The position numbers and the translations under genes were made by a program. The notes under the pieces were generated by a model, which saw nothing but the letters and a program-made list of their open reading frames with translations, was not told the origin of the DNA and did not search any database. Shown here in pieces: positions 44,667 through 55,851 of a DNA stretch of 64,000 nucleotides. Source of the DNA: Chlorops oryzae (Eukaryota > Arthropoda > Insecta > Diptera > Chloropidae). Location: assembly GCA_020466095.1 (NCBI GenBank), contig CM035808.1:79622994-79686993 (forward strand), read 5' to 3'. The number at the start of each line of letters is the position of its first letter. Within the stretch, counting starts at the first letter, position 1.

Positions 44667-44998
44667 CTTAATGCTTTCTCTTTATTCTTGCTCTTGTATC
44701 GTTTGTCTAAATTTCGGTATTAGAGCTACGTTTTTACCCAAACCTACGTTATATTTTTTAACACATTATTTGTCTACATCAACATAAAGTATACTAGTCA
44801 TTTGACTCAAAAAGTTAAGAAAATGGCTTAGTCAATTGGAAATATATTAGTTTCTTCATTCCTCAGGCGAACATTACAATCAACGCTTTTGTACACGAAA
44901 ACCAATAAAGAATCACAATTCACACTAGTGGTGGGACGTAGGGGTTAGAGAGAAAAACGCTATCGAAATATCTTAACGTGTAAATAGCGTAATGCTAT
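44667..44998 (-). promoter_or_regulatory. TfIIA-L: presumed 5' UTR and promoter side of TfIIA-L
   Basis: By position only. I see no convincing TATA box or initiator. A MITE starts about 330 bp upstream of the start codon, so the promoter is short or contains transposon DNA. Confidence 0.35.
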
Positions 44999-45527
44999 GT
45001 TCAGACGGCAACCTGAATTTAGTAATTCGGCCCCCATTCGTAATTCACAGCCGAATCACTTTGTGAATCACATAGTACGCCATACAAAATTTGACAAGCC
45101 GAATAAACTCATCGAACGTAATTCAGTTTGGATTACGATCCGAATTACGATAAAATCAGTGCCTGCCCTAACCTTTATCGAAATCGGAAAAAGGAATCAG
45201 CAAGAAAAGATATACTCTCAGCCGGAATTTATTGCATTCATGACATAAGAGATCAATTAGTGCTCTTTCCAATGTCGTTCTTGTAAAAATATCATGAAAA
45301 CAAGAGCTGGCTACAACAGACCCTTCTTATAAAGAAATTTTCATGGTCAAAAGAATTTTTTACTTATATTGAGACAGTTTAATTACGTTGGAATTGGTGA
45401 GATTTCCAACTGGGTTGTTGATTTTCACAAAAAACGTTAAAAACGAATTACGAATCTCTCATATGAATGGGTTAATTCGGATTTGTAATTCATGGAGCCA
45501 ATTACTTAATTTTAATGCCGTCTGAAC
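44999..45527. mobile_element. 529-bp inverted-repeat element near the TfIIA-L start
   Basis: Perfect 12-bp ends GTTCAGACGGCA and TGCCGTCTGAAC, with further inverted GAATTACGAAT/ATTCGTAATTC-type words inside. No target duplication is recognisable, so it is old or the borders are off. No transposase. Confidence 0.55.
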
Positions 45528-46541
45528 TTGACATAATATTCAGAACAAAATGATAACATATCGTTATCGAAAAGTTCAGCGATTGAGGCCTTTTACATTG
45601 AGGCCTTTTACATTAGTCAATAGCTGATCGTCAATTCCTATCGATATTCCCTTTTGGAGTTGCATTCGCTTTTACACTTACTCGAAAGAATTGATCGTCA
45701 ATTCTTACTTCGTTTGCCTTTTATGACATTTTCCTCTTCAACACACGGGTGATATTTTATAAAATTCAAGCAAATTAAAATATGTATCTCTGATTAAGGG
45801 TTGATAGCAGAAGCATAAATACAGCACTACCTGTTTTGTTTTAATGAATTAAATTATTGATGCTAAGGAGTATTTCAAAATGCTTGAATTAAAAATGCTT
45901 TTTGAAAAAGACAATTTTTAGTGAGAAGCTGTTATATTTTTCTGTTTGAAAATATATTCTATATACAATTTGTAAGAGTAAACTATCTATACGCTTTTCA
46001 TATAGTCAAAAGAATAAAGGCGAAACTCCAGAAACAACGGAACATTTCAGGCGATAGAAATGTAGCTGCTTCCATTTAAATACGTTTCAATACATTGATT
46101 CAATGGAAGCAGCACATATGTTTTCATCTTTGCCGCGTATACCGCAACAACCGTCATTGCCATCGTTTATGGAGTTTCGCCTTAAATTTTAACTTTATTT
46201 ATCACATTTTTCTTCATATCTTATAACTTAAGAATTAGTCTTCAATTTATAGTTTTCGGTACATACAAGAATGTAAGATCCTAAAATATTGATCAAGAAA
46301 AATAAGTAAAAACATATAATAGCATGCGATGCTGTCTCCACGAACAACGAAAACGAATAAAATAAATGTCAGAAATTTGCTCCCAGCCATCGATAAGTTC
46401 GATAAACGAAAGAGAGCAAAGACGGATTGAGCGAGTACGTGCAACCAAAAAACGCTCAACTTTTCGATAACGATATGTTATCGTTTTGTACTGAAAATGA
46501 GAATTGACGGTCAACTATTGACTAATGTAAAAGGCCTCATT
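45528..46541. repeat. inverted repeats with TGAGGCCTTTTACATTAGTC ends
   Basis: TGAGGCCTTTTACATTAGTC at 45599 and its complement ending at 46541 bound 943 bp. A second inverted word, CGATAACATATCGTTATCG-like, lies outside the left end (45550-45572) but inside the right end (46460-46484), so the order is rearranged. A complete smaller MITE is nested (next entry). No gene. Confidence 0.5.
46018..46182. mobile_element. 165-bp MITE with TAA duplication
   Basis: Ends AGGCGAAACTCCA and TGGAGTTTCGCCT, TAA at 46015-46017 and 46183-46185, with an inner pair GCTGCTTCCATT/AATGGAAGCAGC. A 3-bp TWA duplication is the PIF/Harbinger pattern. Confidence 0.8.
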
Positions 46542-46639
46542 CTTGGTTGCACGCAGTGCTTGGATTTCAAAATAGTTCAAGAAGGTAGATTTTTGAAGAA
46601 GTTGTAGATTTTTATAATAAATGGAATATATTAATAATA

Positions 46640-46763
46640 GTGGGACTCATGCAGCTTCGCAAATTGTGGGAAATGAGAAATTTGTCATCAACTGTCAAAA
46701 TTTATATGAAAACTTACGATGGGAAAAGTTGCGAAGGCATTTGTGAAGCTGCATGAGTACCAC
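46640..46763. mobile_element. 124-bp MITE with TA duplication
   Basis: Ends GTGGGACTCATGCAGCTTCG and GAAGCTGCATGAGTACCAC, TA on both sides (46638-46639, 46764-46765). A Tc1/mariner-type MITE is likely. No ORF. Confidence 0.75.
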
Positions 46764-46849
46764 TAATGTGGCGATATAAATGGGATGTCGTTAAGCGCCA
46801 ATAATGCCATTCTTAACAACATTCTTGACAATAGGAAGCTGCCAACATG

Positions 46850-48175
46850 GTTTAAAATAATGCATAACATTGAATCACATTTTTTATGTTCTGAATTATC
46901 CTAAATTATTATAAAATATCCCAATAAACACAAAAACGATAACGAGTTCGAATCGAATTCGAATCGAATCCGTAGAGCGCGAATCGCATTAAACGAATTC
47001 GATTCGAAATCGCGGAAGGCAATTTTCGCGTGTTCAAATCCCACAGCCCGTGGACTCAAAGGCGTTGTTACCAGCATTATAAGAGTTTTTTTTTTTTGTA
47101 TATTACCACTCCCTAACTGAAATTCTGGATACGTCCATGCAAACGCATATCACACTAGTTTACAGAAATTAAAACTTTCGCGAGAGCAGAGACGAAATGA
47201 TGGTTTTAAGACTTAATTGAGGTCGCTAATCACGAAAATGGCATCCGTTTTTTTCCCCCAAAGAATATGGGCAAAAAACGTATTTTTTTGATACTTTACG
47301 AGATTTAGCCAAATAACTCCAAAACGGTCCGTCTAAATAAAAAAAAAACTTTATCAGCATGAAGCAGAAAACTTTCCCCTTTGCAACTATATATCATTTG
47401 TTACAATCGGTGTCTTAAGTTTTGAGCTATAGGTATTTGAACTTGACAATAGAAGTCCAACATTTTTTTGGTTTTTTTATTTTAATAATGCATTTAACAT
47501 TGAATCAAACAATTTTTTAATGTTCTTGGAATAAATATCACTAAATTTATTATAAAATAATTCTCCAAATGTGAAACACAAAAACGTATAACGAGTTTCG
47601 AAATCGAATTCGAATCGAATCCGTTAGTAGCAATGCGATATCGCATTAAACGTAATTCGACGTTCGATTAATCGCGGAAAGGCAAATTTTACGCGTGTTC
47701 AAATCCCACAGCCCGTTGGACTCAAAGGCGTTGTTACCAGCATTATATAGAGTTTTTTTTTTTTGTATTATTTACCACTCCAACTAACTGAAAATTCTGG
47801 ATACGTCCATGCAAACGCATATCACACTAGTTTACAGAAATTAAAACTTTCGCGAGAGCAGAGACGAAATGATGGTTTTAAGACTTAATTTGAGGTCGCT
47901 AATCACTGAATTTTTTAATGGCATCCGTTTTTTTCCCCCAAAGAATAACTGGGCAAATTAAACGTATTTTTTTGACTACTTTTACGAGATTTAGCCAAAT
48001 AACTCAATAACGGTGCCGTCTAAATGAAAATAAAACTTTATTCAGCACTTGAAGCAGTAAAACTTTCCACTTTGCAAACTATATATCAATTTTGTTACAA
48101 TCGGGTAGTCTTAAGGTTGCCCCATTGAGCTATAGTGTATTTGAACTTGAAAAAAGTTCTAACTTTTTTGGGTTA
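46850..48175. repeat. tandem duplication of ~0.65 kb, copies differing mostly by indels
   Basis: Unit 1 is about 46850-47470 and unit 2 about 47475-48175. Shared landmarks include GTGTTCAAATCCCACAGCCCG, CTGGATACGTCCATGCAAAC, CGCGAGAGCAGAGACGAAAT and GGCATCCGTTTTTTTCCCCC. The copies differ chiefly by single-base insertions and deletions. The GTTCAAATCCC word could be a tRNA-type B box. No gene. Confidence 0.8.
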
Positions 48176-50297
48176 TTTCTGCCTTGCATTTTTAAAATTT
48201 TCATTTTAAACTTTTAAGTAAAAAAATTTCCTAAAACACCATTTTTTAAGAATTTTTTTTGGTAATTCGGTAAAACTGACTAAACATAATATTTAGCCGC
48301 CCCTTATATAGTTAAACTTTTTTTTAGAAATTTCTTCCAAAATCGGTTAGGAATACATAAAGAAGTTATAATGAGATTTTTCCAACATGGTATAACATCC
48401 AAAATTTAATAGTGGAACCCTTATGTTATGTACAAATTGGATTATTGCTTTAGTGACGTTGAAGTGGACCGGTTGATTTTAGTACTGCGACGAATCTCCA
48501 TGTAAGGTAGAATTGTGAGAAAATCTCTTATAACTTCTTTATTTTTCAACCGATTTGGAAATAATGGCATATAACTAGTGTTATATTCACAGGCATATTT
48601 TTGTTTTGTATGTATTTGATTTACATTTCAAACAAAATAAAACTTTTTGCTCACTTTGTTAATATTTTTATTTTTTATTTTTAAATTTGTTATAAGAGAA
48701 TAGGAGACGTTTGAAAATTTTCAGTTTGGGTTTGATTTGATTTGAATTTTTTAATGTCTTATTTTAAGACGAAAACCTCATATTTGAAAGGATATTCTGG
48801 TTGCCCTAGTTATTACTACTTTTCTTAATACGTATACATATTAAGGATGTTACATTCTCGTATGCATTGAAAACTACAAATAGAGGACTAATATCTAAAT
48901 TTTAAGAAATAATGAAAAAATGCGAAGAATATTATGAAATTTATTCTTTTAATGACGTGAAATGCACCTACCCAGTAAAAAATATTTTGAGTTGCACGTT
49001 CTTACAGAGCAGTAATAACTTAAGCTTTTAATGGAGATCAAAGGGAGTATTCCTTTCAACCACCACATGGAGGAACGAGGAGAGTAATGTTTTTGACTTA
49101 GAGCTTATCTACACACGCCTCATGTGGGTCCGGGTATCAGATTAATTTTGACGTAAATTTGACATTTTGTGTTCATACTATAAAAAAAATAAATGCTCAA
49201 CGAGAAAGAAACGTGAGTGGGTGAAGGAATGGAAGCTTAGAAGAATAAGCAAGGGCTACGGCAGAAACTTATCGAAGAATGGAATTTCACACACTAATAT
49301 CACTCTCGTATATTTCGAAGTTTAGAGATATGTGAATCTTTACTTACTCACAAAGCTACTGATATATCTGTGGTGACAAGTAATAACAGCTTAAAACGAG
49401 TTAAGCTCAAAATGAATTATTGGAAAAATGGAACTTTTTCGTCAAATTCGTCAAAAGACTATATATGCGACATTCTTTTACAAATCGAACACCTTTTTGA
49501 CTTGACAATTTTCATTGGTTACAAAAAATTTTTTTTGAGTCTATACTAAAAATAAAAAGATATGCACACGATGTTTTTTAAACAAATTATTTCCGGAAAT
49601 ACGGCAATTTTGAATTTTGATGGTTTCTGGCATTCTGTTACAAGTTAAATTCATTATCTTTGGTTCTTCTAGTGATATCGTTATACTTTTTTTCTAACTT
49701 AAATGGTATTAATATCAGCATTTATTTACGTAAATTTTGTACCTTCAACTTGAGCAACTTTTAAAACTTAATAACAATTTAATTGTTTAAATAATATTAT
49801 ATTAATGCTTACAACCACAAAATCGATTGAGAAAATTACTATATTTTTTGTTATATTTTTAGCCATGAAAGCCTTTTTTTCAGAGAGATGGAGTCGGTAC
49901 TAGTTTAGGAGTGAGAAAATAATTTCACCTGCGCTACACGTTCGCGTCTGGAGTCTTTGCTGTATATCTCCCGCTTCTTATAACAGAACTGTATGCGCAA
50001 AGACTTAAGACCAGGGTTCGGAAATCCATTCTTTTCGATTCATTCGCGAATGAATCATTATCACACGAACTTAATTTTTATTTCGTTAGCGAAAAATTTT
50101 TGGTTCGTGAACGGAATTGGAAGCAAACGAACTGAAAACAAATTCTTGGGCGATTTTAATCGGAATTAATCAGTTATTTTTCGTTCTCCACTGTAGGTAT
50201 GCAATTTTGTATTTTTTAGAAAGGATTTGAAGTTTTTTCTCAATCTTGAAGATTTTGCTGTGCATTGGCCGCTGAACAGAAATGATTTAAAAGAAGT
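48176..50297. other. no recognisable gene
   Basis: AT-rich. GTTCGCGAA-type words start near 50040 and continue after the next repeat (51180-51560), as if one GTTCGCGAACGGAA-rich tract had been split by it. Confidence 0.4.
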
Positions 50298-51175
50298 AAG
50301 GGTGTTATATTCAGGCGAGCCCGACAATAGAATACCCAACACAGACACACATATTCAAATAATTTTTAATATCAAGAGCTGTTTACAGCCATAACGGGCC
50401 CCATTTACCGACAATTGTTAAATTTCTTTATGACAACTGCCCCTTTGCCACGCCCACACTTTCTAATTTTTGTTTAATTATAATCGGAGGCTTAAATTAT
50501 ATTTCGTCTCAAAGTTCTAAGTTTCATTAAAATATTTTGAAAAAGTCTGATTTTGAGGCAGTTTTGGGACTTTTGTGGCAGACCCTAGTACTGGAGGAAC
50601 CCTTTATAATGGACCGATCAAGAAATTTTTTTGGAAGGATTTTTATGGCTACAAAGAAGTCATAAGTGCCAAATTTCGTTCAAGTCCCATTAAAATTTCA
50701 GGAATAGGAGACAACTTTCGAAAAAACGCCCTTTTGCCACGCCCACTTTTTCAATTTATGAAAATCATACTACTGGCCTTTAAATATGGTTAAATGTCAA
50801 ATTTAATCAAAATATCTTGAAAGACTTAGGTTTTATAGCAGTTTTTGTTATTTTCAAAACAGACCCTAGTACTGGAGGTACCCCTAAAAATGGTCCGATC
50901 GGGTCCGTTCTCGAACTGGTTCTTACTCATATCCCCATGAGCACGTATAGCAACTTTTGTCAAGATTGCTCAACTCCTTCGGAATAGGAAACACTGTATA
51001 CAAACAGACATTTGCACGGACATGTCTAATTATCGAAATCTTCTGGCTGATTCATGATGATTAATCTAATATTTAATAAATATTTCAAGTATTGGTCTTA
51101 ACTTTACTTGTTCTGGGTGTTACACACAAACGCAATATACCCTCCATACAGAGTGTGTCGGGTATAAAAATATAA
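50298..51175 (-). mobile_element. INE-1/mini-me-like repeat, copy A2
   Basis: Opposite orientation to A1. Left end AAGGGTGTTATATTCAGGCG with the palindrome beside it; right end GAGTGTGTCGGGTATA. It lacks the hAT insert of A1 and so shows the empty site. The interior carries GACCCTAGTACTGGAG and CACGCCCACTTTTTC as in A1. Confidence 0.65.
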
Positions 51176-51568
51176 CGCACAGGTAAGAATTGTGCTCGTA
51201 CGCTAAAACCTGAACTGAATTTTTCCGTTCTCTAAAAAACTCCTTCCGTTCGGCAGCCAGTGAATTTTAAAAAAAATCAGTTCACAGATAAAAATTGTGC
51301 TCGCGAATTAAAAACAAACAGTTCGCATACCGAGCATTTTTCAGTTCGCGAACGGAATTATTTCGGTTCGCGAACGAAATTTTTCCATTCTCTGAAAAAC
51401 TCGTTTCCGTTCGTTGGCGAACGAATTGACAAATATTCCGATCGCAGGTATGGATTGTGCTCGCGAATAGAAAAACAAATGAATCGCGTTGCGAGTCGTA
51501 AAATGAAGAAGAACCAAATTTTTCGGTTAGCGAAAAGACGCAAACGTAAAAACAGTAATAAAACCAGC
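51176..51568. other. GTTCGCGAAC-rich tract
   Basis: Short inverted motifs (GTTCGCGAACGGAA, TTCGTTGGCGAACGAA) recur with spacing of tens of bases. One frame at 51260-51595 is open because of the composition; I do not call it a gene. Confidence 0.4.
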
Positions 51569-51900
51569 AAGGGTATTATAGTCAGGCGAGCCTGATAACA
51601 AAATACCCGACACAAACACACATGTTTAAGTAACTTTTAAACCACGCCCAAAAAACCAGACCACTAAGAAAGAATATTCCAGAGAGTTTAAGGCCATAAG
51701 GAGCCCCATATACCGACTTTTGTTCAATTTCTTTATGAAAACTGGCCCTTGCCACGCCCACTTTTCTCATTTTTTAAAATTCTAATCGGAGGATTTTTCT
51801 GACAGGCCCTTGTACTGGATGTACCCTTAATAATGGACGAATCAAGGAAGTTTTGTGAGAGGATGATTATGGCTTCAAAGGAAGCATAAGTGCCAAATTT
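51569..51900 (-). mobile_element. INE-1/mini-me-like repeat, copy A3 (truncated)
   Basis: Begins AAGGGTATTATAGTCAGGCG with the full CAGGCGAGCCTG palindrome and CCCGACACAAACACACATG, like A2, then stops after about 330 bp at GCATAAGTGCCAAATTT. Confidence 0.65.
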
Positions 51901-53265
51901 ACAAAAAACTGTAACGGTATCACTAGTAGAACCAGAGATAATGAATTTAACATGTAACAGAATGGCATAAGCTATCAATTACATGGCAAAACTCATCCTA
52001 TACGTTTCGTTTAATATACAACAAGAACTTCATTAAAAATTTTGAGAAGATTGTGAGAAGTGCAAATTTTTTTTGGACCAAATCCGTTCGATTTGTAAAA
52101 GAATGTCCCATTTATGTACTTCTTACGACTACATACGCGATTATCGATCATTGACTTCAATTTCGAGTACTGTTATTGTTTTCATAGCTTATTGAAAAAC
52201 TTTTTTTGCCACTCCCAACAACCGCTGATGCAGCAAATATGATTCGACCTTGAAAATTGTAAATAAATGCAGCTTGGCAAATGTGGATATCTGATGTATA
52301 CGCGTAGATTTTAGTTTTTCGTCGACTTTTAGCTCGTGAGTCTATATTGATTCCGAACTCTCCCCCTTTTAACAGAATCTCGAGTATCGTGAGTGTGGAA
52401 TGTTTCTGCCGAACTCTTTGCTGTTTTAGTACGTATTATATATTAATGTAACATGTATGACATCTTGGTGCCGGAAGTTGTTGTTGGGCAATTGAGACGG
52501 TTTCCTTATGATGCTTCTTTGGTCGTTATGTTGATGGGCCATGTTGATGTGTACCAGAGCGGATGCCGAAGTTAACTTTAAAATATTGGTCATTCTTATT
52601 TATAAACAACCATTCTTTGCTTACTGTCTTAAATCCAAAAAGATTTTCTTTAACTAATTATTCAAAATTTTAGAATACCATTTTTTGCTTAAAACCAAAA
52701 TTAATTATACAAAATTGTAGCATGAACGTTTTTGTTTTGAATATTTATTTTTTTTGCCCAATTTAAATTATCTATATGTTTTGAAATATAATTTGATAAT
52801 TATCTTTATATATATTATATTTTATTTTTATTGATTTTTTTCCTTATCAATTCTAATCTATATAATAATATATTCGTTCTTCTCAAAATTTTTTAATATC
52901 AAATATAAAAATCTCAAACTTAGACATGCATTTGAATTAATTTCTTTTTTTTTTAATGTTTGTTGTTTTTAATGTATGCTTGCTTATTCAAAAACAATTT
53001 TTTAAAATGTGTTATATTTTTCTTATAAGTTTTTTGTTTTGAAAATTTTGGCAACTATTTGTGCTGTTTCATTTTAAGAAGTCTTAAATGCAGCATTATT
53101 ATACTCTCGCCTCCACCTTCTTTCTAAATCTGAATCCCTCCACCGTTGTGGTATATTATCTATTCTTTTCAAAAATAATTTCTCCTTACATTTTATGTGC
53201 AAATTCTCATTGAACATTTATTTTTTCCGCTAACCTTGAGACTGAATATCTTTTCTCTCAATTCT
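51901..53265. other. no clear gene
   Basis: AT-rich. A coding-like but unassigned patch lies at about 52455-52575, near TTGGTGCCGGAAGTTG. The remainder is long A/T tracts. Confidence 0.35.
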
Positions 53266-54045
53266 ACCTTTTTCTAGATTCTTGTATTTCTTTTCTTGGC
53301 TCTGTTTAGTGATTTAAATATTTTAGTCAAAATTTTTCTTTCAGTCAATGTTATCTCTTTCTGATCCTCCGATATTTCCTTCCAGTCTCTCATAACTGGC
53401 CCTAACAATTCTCTGGATAAACTGATTTGCTCCCTGCCAAACATTTTTTCGTCTGGGTTGTACCCCGTTCCTGCTTCTATTGACTCAAAAAGGTTTTAAT
53501 GCAAACCTTAGTGTAAACAGCCCGCAATCAGTAGTATTATTCTGGTGCAGACAATTAGGTTATATCCAATTTCTTTCTTGAAAAACGCGAATGTCCTTTG
53601 TCATTTCCCTAACCTTTTCGAAACAAAACTCTATGTTTGCACAGATTTCTACGTTGCTGTGTGGCTTGAGAGAATCCAATAGATACGTGTGATTTTCTTT
53701 TACCACTACTAACATCCAATGATTAATCTCGCATATTGGAAAAATGATTGTTTTAATTGTGTCCATATCAATGCCTTTTATCAATGGCTTTACTCTGAGT
53801 TCGGCTATTGCCTTTTTGGGTGCTTCCCATGCCGCTTTCTTACTTTGATAGGAAAAAGAACTGAATACGTGCACTTCTTTCTGAATGGAATAATGCAAAC
53901 CCAACAGCCAGTTCATAAAAACATCGAGATGCACACTGTTACGGTTACTAATTAACCTACTGTAATCATCCTGTGTTATAACGGTCGATCTATTTCCCAT
54001 TTTGTATGTATTGATTTGTTTGTCGGATGACATGTCGTATTGCAT
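53266..54045 (-). pseudogene. Ulp1/SENP-type cysteine protease (C48-like), broken
   Basis: From 54045 a frame of 161 codons has the fold order of Ulp1/SENP peptidases: a D-V-F-M-N-W-L-L helix, V-H-V-F-S-S-F-S-Y, then the catalytic His in N-H-W-M-L-V-V and the Asp in Y-L-L-D-S-L. It stops at a TAA (53560-53562), but in the same frame the downstream codons give Q-N-N-T-T-D-C-G-L-F-T-L with the oxyanion Gln and catalytic Cys. So His, Asp, Gln and Cys are all present across one nonsense codon. A Lys/Glu-rich frame follows, after a shift, to about 53270. Such proteases cut SUMO-like or viral precursor proteins. Here it lies downstream of an envelope-like membrane protein, on the same strand. Confidence 0.75.
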
Positions 54046-54460
54046 TTACATGTTGTTGGTCGTTCTATAGTAAGGTTTTTTTTTTTGTTTTTGTTATATA
54101 CTTACTCTTTATTGTGAAGATTTGTGATTTGTATTTTCTTTTTTTTGCGTTCCGTGGTTTTTCCATGAAATCTAAAAAGACTCAAAAATAATCACGTTAA
54201 TATCCCCTGAGTCCTTATTCCTATTGCTCCTATTGTTCATACTTTCCACACGATCTAACTGGTCTAATGTTATTTAGAAAACTGTGTTTTCAAAAGCGTT
54301 TACTTATTTAAGAGTTGACTGACCATTTCGCAAAGTTGGATAGCCGATACTTTATTGCTTTTGCTGTCAAAAAAAAAAAAAAAATGGAAATATCAAAAAC
54401 GGAAAGACAAAAAAAATATATTTAAAAGAAAAGATGTTTTCGTCAGGAAAGGTTGTTCAA

Positions 54461-55214
54461 TTAATTTGTAACTACTGACTTTTGATACACTTTAAGCTTC
54501 TGAATTCTTCTCTCCCTTTTCGTATTTTCTGCAAATAGTTCTAACACTCTCCTTTCTTTGGGGTTAAGCCCCCCCAGTTCCTGTTTTATTTCTACTCTTA
54601 CTGATTTTCTTTTAATAATTACATAAAGGGCTACTACACATATAATGATCCCTATAAGCAGTGTACCACTAATACCATACGACATGTTTTGGTGGAACTT
54701 TAACTTTTTTATGAAGGGTCTATTCTTGAATCTATTTCATACTTTATCTTCGAATACTACGGGTTTGTTTGAAATGGGGCTGCCCATTTTATTTTCCGGA
54801 TAAAAATATTTCTCTTCCATTACTGAATTCGAACTGAAGAACTCTTCTTTTCCAATCTTATATACTGCAGTTTGTAAAGGTTATAAGGGCGTTATTTTCT
54901 ATGGTCAAATCTGGTTTGTCACAAGTTTGTTCCATCTTTATTTTCTTATCGTTGTTTTTTTTCATCAAGATTGTACCTTCATCAATATATTGAACAAACG
55001 TTTTATTATTAAAAATTAAATGACAGCTATTTTGAATCGTGAAATGTCGGCTTCTTTTTAACACCTTTAAATTTGCGTTATCTTGATATGTAAAAATTGT
55101 ACCGTTAAATGAGGTTACTAATTCATCATCAGCCATTACTTCGAAATATTCATTATTTGGTATTGATGTTACTAGATGTACTTCTGTTTTCACTAACGTC
55201 TTGGGGACTCTCAT
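54461..55214 (-). pseudogene. envelope-like protein, C-terminal part with membrane anchor
   Basis: Two frames in order. 55214-54858 has a Cys-poor domain with N-G-T and N-C-S glycosylation sites and ends T-F-T-N-C-S-I. After a frame change it continues acidic to about 54730. 54685-54461 then gives a membrane span (L-L-I-G-I-I-I-C-V-V-A-L-Y-V-I) followed by a basic tail. This layout, ectodomain then one span and a short basic tail, suits insect retroelement Env C-termini. Its N-terminal part is cut off by the neighbouring LTR. I infer Env rather than prove it. Confidence 0.5.
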
Positions 55215-55239
55215 TACTATTATAATAGAGCCCTAGGCA

Positions 55240-55851
55240 TGTGACAATATTTCTACCCGCACAAATTTTAATTAAAAAAAATCGATTATTGTTAGGTATA
55301 CTTTTTTGTCAACCTATTGATGTTAGTATAAAAAATTTCAATTGCAGCACATAAACTGAATTGAGCTTTTATGTTGATTTGGCGCGACAAAACGGCACTT
55401 TAACCGTGTCACTTCTGCTTTAATGAAATGCTTGTTTTGACTTCAATTAAAGAGTTAATTTTATTTGCACCTTACGACGTTTATATACTAAAATTTTGTT
55501 GACAAGATGTAATTTTCATTTTCATAAATACAATTAAAATATTACGAACTTATTGCAATGGTTGCATTATCATGACTATGAACTACAATGTTACGCAAAC
55601 AAATTATTGGGCACTGACTTTTTATTTCTCTGCACTTGCAAATTCATAATTCGAGCCAAAACAAAAGGGCAATTTGATATGAATGCAGTGTTAGCAAAAT
55701 TCGCGATACAATTTTTATAAGTCGTCATTGAAGTTTATTTGTTACCAAGTTCAATGGTCAAGTTTGTAAATGCAATCAAAACAAAAAACAGAACTACGCA
55801 AAATCATACGACATATATACAAAGGAATGCTTAATGCTTGAAGTATAAACA
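55240..55851 (-). repeat. presumed 3' LTR of the minus-strand BEL/roo-like element
   Basis: Read on minus: a purine-rich GCTTAAGGCGGGCAG tract (polypurine-tract-like) then TGTTTATACTTCAAGC at 55851, giving a TG start. AGTATATAAACG at 55490-55479 looks like a TATA box and AATAAA follows at about 55466. The far border is not fixed. The partner LTR is not in the window. Confidence 0.5.

Noticed and set aside
51260..51595. 111-codon ORF rich in Arg and Lys
   Set aside because: Reads through the GTTCGCGAAC-rich tract and into the end of repeat A3.
53560..54685. Polinton/Maverick interpretation of the protease region
   Set aside because: No DNA polymerase B, packaging ATPase, capsid or Polinton-type integrase is present, and the protease motifs look Ulp1-like; not excluded, but unsupported here.
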